Source of the DNA: Symmetrospora coprosmae
Taxonomy: Eukaryota > Basidiomycota > Cystobasidiomycetes > Symmetrosporaceae
Assembly (NCBI GenBank): GCA_008802785.1
Contig: VUYT01000030.1
Coordinates: 1-64,000, forward strand
Reading direction: 5' to 3'
DNA length: 64,000 bases
The translations under genes and the position numbers were made by a program. Position 1 is the stretch's first letter. Each line of letters begins with the position of its first letter. The notes beneath the pieces are model-generated. The model saw only the letters and a list, made by a program, of their open reading frames with translations. It made no database searches and was not told the DNA's origin. Positions 56,395-64,000 of the stretch are shown piece by piece.

Positions 56395-57072
56395 ATGGTT
56401 CGGCCATCTCGCATCGAGCAGGAGCTGCAGGCGGGCCATCTACGCGACCGAGCTGCCATCGCCGCCGCCTTCCAGGCAGACCCGCCAGATCCCTCACACA
56501 GCTACGTGATCAACACCGTCACGCCAGAGGAAGGCACCTTCCTCGCCGCCTACCTGGGCGTTCCCGAGCACAACGTTCTCAAGGTGAAATGCCACGGCTT
56601 CCGGGAGAACAACTCTGTGCACCGCGAGCTGCGTCGCACCCTCGACGACTACTTCTCCACGCGGCAGGACGAGCTCTCCGCCATCACCTTCCTCGGGCAC
56701 ATGGAGCGCGACGCGCAGAACATTCTCAAATTCGCCAATCTCGAAAGCCGCGTCCTGTTCGACCTGGTGCACGACATCCGCCCGCGCGCTCTCAACTTCT
56801 TCTCCTGCTCCTCTGTCGCCTATGCCACGCAGATAGGCGAGCTCTATGCAGCCCGGGGCGCGCCGCCGCCGCACAAGATGGCCTGCTTCGCCGACGACGT
56901 CGAGGTGTCCCAGTGGCCTCGACGCGGTACCAAGCACCGTCCGCTGCGCATGTTCTACGCCGGTCCCGAGATCGGCTTGTATACGCCGACGTTCTCGCCG
57001 ACTCTGCATTCGCACGTCCTTCCCTGGGTGCGCGAGCTGCAGATCATGTCAAAAGTTGCAGACAGCACATGA
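56395..57072 (+). CDS. Intronless hypothetical protein (225 aa)
   Basis: Not recognised. It is a single open exon with good third-position GC bias and globular-looking composition. It begins MVRPSRIEQELQAGHLRDRA and includes NTVTPEEGTFLAAYLGVPEH, FRENNSVHRELRRTLDDYFS and DLVHDIRPRALNFFSCSSVA. The end is LQIMSKVADST. No signal peptide or membrane helix. The lack of introns is unusual here, where most long genes have several. It is tail-to-tail with the SET methyltransferase. Confidence 0.75.
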   Translation: MVRPSRIEQELQAGHLRDRAAIAAAFQADPPDPSHSYVINTVTPEEGTFLAAYLGVPEHNVLKVKCHGFRENNSVHRELRRTLDDYFSTRQDELSAITFLGHMERDAQNILKFANLESRVLFDLVHDIRPRALNFFSCSSVAYATQIGELYAARGAPPPHKMACFADDVEVSQWPRRGTKHRPLRMFYAGPEIGLYTPTFSPTLHSHVLPWVRELQIMSKVADST

Positions 57073-57571
57073 CCCTGAAGGAAACGCCGACGAAGCCACG
57101 CGCGACGGCCTGACTTAGCAGCTCTCAATCGCAAGAGCTTTCGGTCTTGGCTTTGCTGTCCGACTTTGCGGTTAGCAGGAGACCCCGTATCATAGCGGAG
57201 CCCACGAAAACGTGTGCATGTACTGAGACGATCTAATCGCCTCTCTGACTGGGCAGCCCGCCGCTGGATTGTGCTAGCCCCATGCCGGTATAGCCCCGCC
57301 AGCTCGCACAGGGCCGGCAAGACGCCCAAGTAGCTCGACACCGCGCAGGGGTAGGGGCAGCTACTCGATCGCCCGGCGCGCGCTCGTTGCGGCAAGCAGA
57401 GCGTCGATGGCTGTCTCGCCCATCTCTGGCCCACTGTCTCGACACAATCGCCGTCCTCCGGAACTGACACTCGGCGCGGACGCATGCTTGGTGATGCATT
57501 GCAGGAGCCAGACAACAACGAACGGCAAACCCACGTAGAAGCGCATCCTACTCGTATAGCTTGTCCTTCCG
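57073..57571. other. Convergent intergenic region
   Basis: 3' flanks of the 225-aa gene and the SET gene. Nothing else seen. Confidence 0.5.
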
Positions 57572-60317
57572 TCACGCCTCGTGCCCGAACAGCTCGTAGT
57601 TGCCGCCGTAATCAAGCAGCAACTCGTCGTTCTTCTGCAGCTTGCTTCGCGTGTCCTTGGTTGCGTGGACGAGCAGGCGAGCCTCGCCATTGACAATGGT
57701 CGAATCGCCTCGGCAGTTGTTCTTGCCCGTCCGGGATGTATTGATGTAGCGCGTCTGCGCGGACGCACGCAGAAGCTCAGCCCATGCTTGGATGTAGCGA
57801 AAACCTAGAGCAGGGTTTTGCACTTACTTTGTTCCCGAGCCGCATGCCGTCGACGACGCCGAGCTTGGTGAGATCAAACAGGAAGGAGCGCTGCCGTGTC
57901 TGATACAGCAAACTGTGCGGGCGGGAGATACAAAAGGGGAGGACGGAATGCAATGAGCCTTTGCCTCTAGAGCACGATGCAGAGCCGGATCGTTTGCAGG
58001 AGCCCACCTCCTCTCTTGCGCTTCGTTCTCGTTGATGAGCTCGCCGCGGTACTCGCCTACATAGACGCGGTTGGCCGTGCAGTCTTCGCCCACAAAAAGG
58101 CCGTAGCCTTCGAGATCGCTCGCAGCGACGAAAGTGCGCTGCAGGCAGACATCAGAACGAGCGAGGCCTCAGTCTATGTATCCCATTCGCACATGGGAAG
58201 GAGGCATTCGGCGACCCACGATTGCCCTGTCGTCCTGCACGCTCATGAATCTGCACCGCTTCGGGTCCTCGTGCCCCGTGCACAGCTCCGGGTGGCACTC
58301 GCGCATGTGGTCGACGCACTTGCACCCCTGCACAGTGTTGCCCCTCGCGTCCTCGTACGTCGCCTTGCACGCGCCGGCGCCGGCAGGGCACGTCTCGCTG
58401 CACCCGCTGAAGCGCTCCGTGCAGTCCACCGGGCACCCGCATCCCGGGTCGCACCATGTCCCATTGCGCCGGCACGCGCAGAACTCCTCCGAATGCGGAT
58501 CCTCCAGGCCCGTGAAGGACGTGCAGGGGCGGCCGGGATGGTAGCACGGCACCCATCTTCAGTCCATCAAACGGATCGAGACACGCATCAGCGAGGCGCC
58601 CAGCAGCGCGCATCTGCCAGAATTACGATGAGTACAGTCAAGACCTACGGAAGCGTCGTCCGCGGAAAGCGCCCATCCAGCTCTGCCTGCGTGTACTCGT
58701 CGTTCTCTTCCGGCGCCCGGACCTTGTAATACGGCTGGATCTCCTTCTGGCTCTTCTTCTCGTGCACCATCTTCCGCCTCTTGCTTTCGTGGCGGTCCTT
58801 CTGGCGGCGGACAGCGCCCGCGTCCGCGTCCGCGTCCGCGTCCGCGCTCGTCCCCATGAACTCGATCCCGCCGTCGCTGCTGTCACTCCAGTCCTCGCCC
58901 TCCGCCTCGTCCGCGAGCGCCTCCTCTGCCCGGCGCGCACGCAGCGCAAACTCGACATCGATGCACGTCCGCCCCGTCCCGAGGAGGAAGCCTGCGACCG
59001 AGCAGCTGCTCGCACTGCTGCCTGTAGCGCTGCCGCTCTCGCCACCGCTCCCGCTCCCGCTTCCACTGCCTGCGAGCACCATGGCGAGCGCGCCGAGCAC
59101 GCGGTCGAACTGCTCCTGCGTGTCCTCAGTCCACTGGTCGAATGGGACGTGCTCGACAGACTCGCCGTCCAGCTCGGCGCCGTGCGGTGCCTTCAGGGAG
59201 TGTATGCACGCGGGCCCGCAGACCTGGTTCCGGTCGCGCGGGCGCCGCCGCACTGCGCCCGGATGGAAGCGCGACGAGGGTCCAGCCCCACCCGCGCTAG
59301 GCCCGCTGCTTGCGTGGCTGGCGCTGCTGCCGTGACTTGATCCAAGAGACGCCAGCGACGATACATTGTTCCCTGGTGGGAGGAGAGACTTGGTTGGGCC
59401 GGCCTCGTCGTCGCCTCCAATCGCAGGGAGAGGCACCGCTTCGGCCTTGTCTGCGTGCGGCGCAAGGGGGCCAGGTAAGCTCATGTGCAGCACAGCACAC
59501 ACACACACACACACACGAACAGCGATGGCAGACTGTCAAACCCACGATGGATGATGCAGCCCACGGTCAGGCAGATGCCGCAGATGGCCGAGCTCGGTTC
59601 GGGCTTTGGCTGGTCTTTCTCATCCTCGTTGGGGATGTGAAAGACGATGCGCGTCATTTTGCTCATGTTGAGCCTGTCCCTGAACTCGTTCTCGTCGTCG
59701 TAGTGCTCCTCGCCAAAGTAGGGGAGGAAGCTCAGGTGGCACCTCGAGCGGAGGCTGGCGGCGTTCGAGACGCGCCAGTTGATGGACGTGCGCACGCAGA
59801 ACGTGTACGGCGGGATGCGCAGGTAAGGGGAGACGATGACGTTGCTTCTCGGGAGAGGGTCGTTCATCTTGAGCACGAGGAGCGGGGTGAGCAGCGGCGG
59901 CGAGACGGGGAGCGCGTAGTTGAAGGGAAATGTGTCGGTGCGCCAGTTGAGGGCGCTCTGGTCGGCACGCGAGCGGGCGAGCAGCGAAGAGCTGCCAGCT
60001 TTGCGGCGCTCTCGCTGCGAGTGCGAGTGCGAGCCAACTCCAGAGCCAGAGGGGTACTCGGCGCTCGCATAGCCCGAATCGCTGCCTCGCCGGTTCATCA
60101 GAGGGGGCGCGCCGCTGCTGGGCCCTGCTGATGAAGAAGCGGACGACGAGGTGCGGAGGAGGAGCGCAGAGGAAGACGATATGATGGGGATGTATGCGGC
60201 TGGAGCCACCATGGGCGGCACGGGGGCGGCTGCCTGATCTTGCCAGCTGTACTCCGGCAGGTTGGCGAGAAGCGCGTCGAGCAGGTCCTGGTCATCCTCG
60301 AGCGAGAAGCCCGGCAT
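57572..60317 (-). CDS. E(z)/EZH-type histone methyltransferase (CXC-SET), divergent
   Basis: Candidate catalytic subunit of PRC2 (H3K27 methylation). Six exons: 60317-59546, 59450-58649, 58556-58193, 58138-58008, 57912-57828 and 57754-57572, giving 778 aa. The N-terminal half has the MPGFSLEDDQDLLDALLANL lead and YFGEEHYDDENEFRDRLNMS. The CXC domain starts PWVPCYHPGRPCTSF and continues CACRRNGTWCDPGCGCPVDC. The SET domain has RTFVAASDLEGYGLFVGED, VYVGEYRGELINENEAQERR, SFLFDLTKLGVVDG, TRYINTSRTGKNNCRG and ELLLDYGGNYELFGHEA. The canonical NHS of SET enzymes reads NTS here. Short Asp-Ala and Gly-Ser repeats lie in exon 2. A different SET family is unlikely because of the CXC block. Confidence 0.82.
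58815..58846. repeat. Tandem (cgcgtc)n in the SET gene
   Basis: About five copies of a 6-bp unit in exon 2, translated as alternating Ala-Asp. Confidence 0.85.
59496..59516. repeat. (CA)n microsatellite in the first intron of the SET gene
   Basis: Ten dinucleotide units, close to the donor of intron 1. Confidence 0.9.
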
Positions 60318-60636
60318 GGTGGGCGCGGCCGGCTGCTGCTGCACGCGCGCTATCAGCAGCGAGCAGACTACGTCGACCCTTTACCCTAACAGCTCGCTCC
60401 CGTCGCCGTCTGAATCTGTGCTAGTGCTCCGTCCTTGCAGGAGGCAAACCAGCAGCAGGCAGAAGTCACGGGAAAGTAGTGCATACCCGAGGCGCAGGGA
60501 GGACGGGGACAGCAGTAGCGGTATGTGCACACTTGACCCCGATTCTGAAGTCAGTGATCCCACACAGACTACGCCATGGAGGTGTGCTCTGTGCGACTCA
60601 GGTCCCTCCCTCGACGCGTCTGCCGCATCTTTTGCT
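60318..60636. other. Intergenic, promoter of the SET gene
   Basis: No gene supported. Confidence 0.5.
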
Positions 60637-61310
60637 CTACTGGTACAAACGCTCCGACTTGCCCTCGAACCCGTCCCATTTGGGCAGATCGTCGCTGACA
60701 TTGCGCACACGAGTCCCATAGAACATGTGGCACGTCGGCTGCAGCCACGCCTCGTCCTGGTGGAGCAGCTGGTGTGTTTCTGGGTTGCGCTCAAAGCAGG
60801 CTGGCCACAAGGACCCTGGAGGTTCCTCGCAGCCACGTCAGCAAGCTCGACACGACACAGATGCCATGTCATGCCAGGGAGCGTGGTTGCGACATTACGT
60901 ACACTGCTCCTTGACGCTGTTCCACGTCCCGACCGAGCTTCCACAGTCTCTGCACCTCAGACGGAACTTGCGGTCGGGAATGACGGTGAAGCGTTCTGGC
61001 TCTTTGCCGTGCCACGAGACGCCGTTCTTCCTCCAGTGTGTGGTCTGCGATGGCATGTATGAGGACGGGAGGGCGATCAGAGCGGTCCTCGGACGTGCAA
61101 TGCTGGTGTGGTCGGGACGGGCCTCTCCGCAATGTATGCTGGCTGCAGACCCACCCATAGGAAGACGGTCCCGTTCAGCCGCTGGCACCGGCTGCAGTGG
61201 CAGTATGCCGACATTGTAATGTTCTTCGGAGGGTCGTGCACGGTATAACGCGTTGCCTGGCAGAAGCAGGACCCCTGGATGTCGCCGGTGGAGGAGCTCG
61301 ATGCGGTCAT
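60637..61310 (-). CDS. GFA-domain protein (glutathione-dependent formaldehyde-activating/CENP-V family)
   Basis: Zinc-binding domain protein; some relatives bind glutathione, but most are of unknown function. Three exons: 61310-61155, 61044-60903 and 60815-60637; 158 aa. The zinc ligands are visible in GSCFCQATRYTV, YCHCSRCQRLNG and LRCRDCGSSVGTW. The C-terminus matches the family end HMFYGTRVRNVSDDLPKWDG. Exon 1 ends NGTVFLW (gtgggt donor), and the last junction uses gtacgt, phase 1. No signal peptide. It is probably cytosolic. Confidence 0.85.
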
Positions 61311-61721
61311 TGCGTGTAGACAGGAGGAGGTCGGGCAGCGAGCACGGCGACCGCGAGGATGCTGGTGGAGCTGACTTGGGAGTACGACCAGGCTGGCCTG
61401 TTCTGTCCTGTCCTGTCCTGTCCTGTCCTGTCCGCTGCTATCTGCCTGTCGGAGCTGTTGTAGGGATGCTGTCCTGTCCTCGTGCCGCGCTGCTGCTCCC
61501 TGTCACGGTACGGTACACGCCCCACTGTGTACGATCCCTCTCCCTCTGCTCCCACCGTCCATCCATTCATCCATCCATCCACAGCAGCTGCATCTGCATC
61601 TCAGCTGCTTATTGCGAGCGTGCTCACCATCCATCCATCACTGCTCTGCTCAGCTGGTCCTCTCGGCTCTCCTGCAGACAGTCCGGTCCCCGTGGTCATT
61701 GACCGAGGGCGCATCCGCCAG

Positions 61722-61754
<33 letters not shown>

Positions 61755-61771
61755 CCGCCTAGCAGGACAGC
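61311..61771. other. Divergent intergenic region with simple repeats
   Basis: Promoters of the GFA gene (minus) and ATG18 (plus). It contains a (cctgt)n run and (atcc)n clusters at about 61557-61582. Confidence 0.55.
61403..61433. repeat. Tandem (cctgt)n pentanucleotide repeat
   Basis: About five to six perfect copies upstream of ATG18. Confidence 0.9.
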
Positions 61772-63826
61772 ATGCCGTCTTCGAGCACATCGTCCTCATC
61801 CTCGACCACGGCCATGCAGACCACAGCCGTGGGCAACTACAAGGCAAACCCGAGCTTGCTCTGCGCCGGGTTCAACCAGGACGCCACCTGCATCTCGGTC
61901 GGCTCGCGGAGAGGGTACAGCATCACAAACTGCGATCCATTTGGCAAAGTGTATGCCCGCTGTGAGTATCCTCTCTGTCTGTCTGTCTGTCTGGGCCATG
62001 CATCTGCACCGGCGCGACGTGGTGGGAGCGCGCGCATGCACGCCCAAGCCGGGGTCAGGTGCCTGCCCATGGCTGTGAAGAGGGCTTGTGCGGAGAGAAG
62101 AGCACAACAGGTGTCTGACGCGCGCAGAGGCTGATCTGCCTCTCGCTCTCGCTCCCGCTCTCGCTCTCGCTCTCACTCACACTTACGCCGCGCTAGCCGA
62201 TGGAGCTACATCCATCGTGGAAATGCTCTTCTGCACGTCCCTCGTGGCCCTCGTCGGCGCAGGAGACAAGCCAGGCAGCAGTACGCGGAAGCTCCAGATC
62301 GTAAATACAAAGGTGAGTGCAGGTAGAACAGCTGCTGCAGCTGTCGAGAGCGCTCTCAGCATTGTCCGCAGGAGAGCACAGACTCGGCTGACCTGCCACA
62401 CTCTCCCGCTCGCCCTACCCAAACCGCGGTCCGGCCATTCACCGGCGCTATCACCATAACACCCCTCTCCATGCCGACAGCGCCAATCCACCATCTGCGA
62501 GCTCTCATTCCCCACATCCGTCCTTTCAGTGAAGCTCAACCGGCGGAGACTGGTCGTCGTGCTCGAAGAACAGATATACGTCTACGATATCAGCAACATG
62601 AAGCTGTTGCATACAATAGAAACATCTCCAAATCTGCAGGGTGCGTGTGGTACCATCTCTGTGCACCTCCAATTCGCGCCGCCGCAAGCTGATAAAGCCG
62701 TCCCATGCGCGCCCCGCGCGCGTCCTGGTATTCGTCTCCCGTCTGCCTGAGCAGCCATCTGCACCCTCGCACCCTCCTCCGACAACTGCTACCTCGCCTA
62801 TCCATCACCTCTCCCCTCGCCCAATTCGCCATACCACAATCCATCCATCCCTTCCTCCGCCCCGCCCTCTGCATCCAGCTCGTCGTCCTCCAGCCCGGGC
62901 GATGTCATCCTGTTTGACGCGCTCTCGCTCAGCGTGACCAACATCATCCAAGCGCACAAGTCGCCTCTGGCGTGCGTGACGCTCAACTCGTCCGGCACGC
63001 TCCTCGCGACGGCAAGCGACAAGGGCACCGTGATCCGCGTGTTCAGCGTGCCGAACGGAGACAAGGTCGCCCAGTTCCGGCGGGGCACGTACGGCGCGCG
63101 CATCTTCAGCATCGCCTTCAACCCGGTCTCGTCCCTGCTGTGCGTCAGCAGCGACACCGAGACGGTGCACATCTTCAAGCTCGTCCGGGACGCCGAGCGC
63201 GAGAGGGCAAAGTCGACGGCGGGCGGACGCGCAGAAGCGGCCAGACGCGCAGCGCAGCAGAGCAGCTATACGAACGACGACGACGACGAGGACGCGAGCC
63301 AGACGGGGAGCATTGCGCGGTACAATGCTGCTGGAGGCGGGCGCGGCGGTGGCGGCGGCGCAGGCGGGGGAGGAGGGTACGATGCGTACATTGACGACAA
63401 GCGCAGCCGCGGCGGCGGCGGCGTCGGCGGGACGCTGCGCAAGTCGTCCTTGAAGTTCGGCCGCTCGCTTGTCGGTGGCATCGGCGGGTTGCTTCCGGGT
63501 CCCGTGTCCGAACTCTGGGACCCGCAGAGGGATTTTGCCTTCCTCAAGTTGCCGACGGGCGGCGTCAAGTCCGTCGTTGCACTCAGCGGGACAGGGCCGA
63601 ACGTCATGGTGCTCACGAGCGAGGGGATGTACTACTCGTACCTCATCGACCTCGAGAACGGCGGCGAGTGCACACTACAGAAGAGCTACAAGTGCGTGGC
63701 GGTCTGCCGCGAGTGCAGGAACGCAGACCCTTTTACTGATTGTCGAGCTGTCCGTCCGCCCTTGCGATGGCACACAGTCTCCTCGACAGCAATGGAGGTT
63801 CGACTATTTCGCAGGCTTCCGACTGA
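61772..63826 (+). CDS. ATG18: PROPPIN WD40 protein Atg18
   Basis: PI3P/PI(3,5)P2-binding beta-propeller for autophagy and vacuole homeostasis. Exons: 61772-61961, 62197-62312, 62481-62640, 62755-63691 and 63778-63826; 483 aa. Motifs in order are [107 protein letters not shown] and the lipid-binding FRRG at about residues 263-266 followed by [21 protein letters not shown] roughly 120-residue Gly/Ala/Arg-rich loop interrupts the propeller before [14 protein letters not shown]. The last exon restores [18 protein letters not shown]. The long loop fits Atg18 rather than Atg21 or Hsv2, though the paralog cannot be fixed by eye. Confidence 0.9.
61974..61993. repeat. (tctg)n microsatellite in ATG18 intron 1
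   Basis: About five tetranucleotide units just after the donor site. A second (cgctct)n tract lies at 62147-62178 near the acceptor of the same intron, where it supplies the polypyrimidine stretch. Confidence 0.85.
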
Positions 63827-64000
63827 TATGCTTACACAGACCGGGCCTATTGGTATGCGGGCATGCGTGGGCGTAAGCGAGGGAGATGTTGTACGACAGA
63901 ACAGCAGCGACGCAGTAATGGGACACGGAGAAGCGACACAACCAAGACACCTAGAGCTTGCTCTTTGGCCCGCCTACAACTCCCTGCAGATTCGCAATGA
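63827..64000. other. 3' flank of ATG18 at the window end
   Basis: Too short to judge. No gene recognised. Confidence 0.5.

Noticed and set aside
1-64000. Transposons, retroelements, virus-derived elements, toxin genes or a biosynthetic cluster
   Set aside because: I saw no reverse transcriptase, integrase, transposase, capsid or polyketide/peptide synthetase motifs and no long terminal or inverted repeats.

Overview
The window is fungal nuclear DNA, most likely from a basidiomycete. The genes are split by many short introns of about 45 to 140 bases with GT..AG ends, and the donors are mostly gtgagt, gtgcgt or gtgggt. The DNA is GC-rich, and gene content is typically eukaryotic: an FG nucleoporin, CDK1, Rab, RhoGDI, ATG10, ATG18 and a mitochondrial bL12. 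The subphylum cannot be fixed from the sequence alone. I rebuilt the gene models by hand from splice signals, reading-frame phase and family motifs. Most multi-exon models close on a whole number of codons.

Bases 1-15000. A poly-G tract opens the window and runs into a 5'-truncated NUP54. Two small Ser/Arg/Pro-rich hypothetical genes follow. Next come ATG10 and a nine-exon acyl-CoA dehydrogenase, then a Gly/Tyr/Met-rich protein whose first coding exon is only 8 nt. A 974-residue disordered nuclear-looking protein comes next, then mitochondrial ribosomal protein bL12m and a secreted protein with Kex2-type KR sites.

Bases 15500-33400. This stretch holds a peroxisome-type acyl-CoA (Pcs60/oxalyl-CoA-like) synthetase, CDK1 with a 15-nt microexon, and a large R3H-SUZ RNA-binding protein with polyQ. 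Two tandem, apparently paralogous genes of unknown family follow. A Rab4/Ypt4-like GTPase, a FAHD1-like acylpyruvase with a probable GC-AG intron, and RhoGDI complete it.

Bases 33700-47900. A 2297-residue HEAT-repeat PP4 regulatory subunit (PPP4R1-like) dominates. A cytochrome b561 membrane protein and a DUF1640/MCUR1-type mitochondrial coiled-coil protein share a 178-bp divergent promoter. Then come an alpha/beta-hydrolase assembled through three microexons of 12, 20 and 18 nt, and a secreted Cys-rich modular protein whose introns are all phase 0.

Bases 48800-64000. An ankyrin-FYVE-RING E3 ligase candidate has two introns that would be read straight through by a naive ORF call, or bridge what look like separate genes. 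After it lie a bZIP factor, an intronless unknown gene, an E(z)-type SET methyltransferase with an altered NHS motif, a GFA-domain protein and the PROPPIN ATG18.

The layout is ordinary gene-dense fungal chromosome. I see no rRNA, tRNA, CRISPR, transposon or virus-derived element. The less usual content is the microexon architecture, the tandem unknown paralogs, the divergent SET enzyme, the modular secreted protein and the multi-domain E3.
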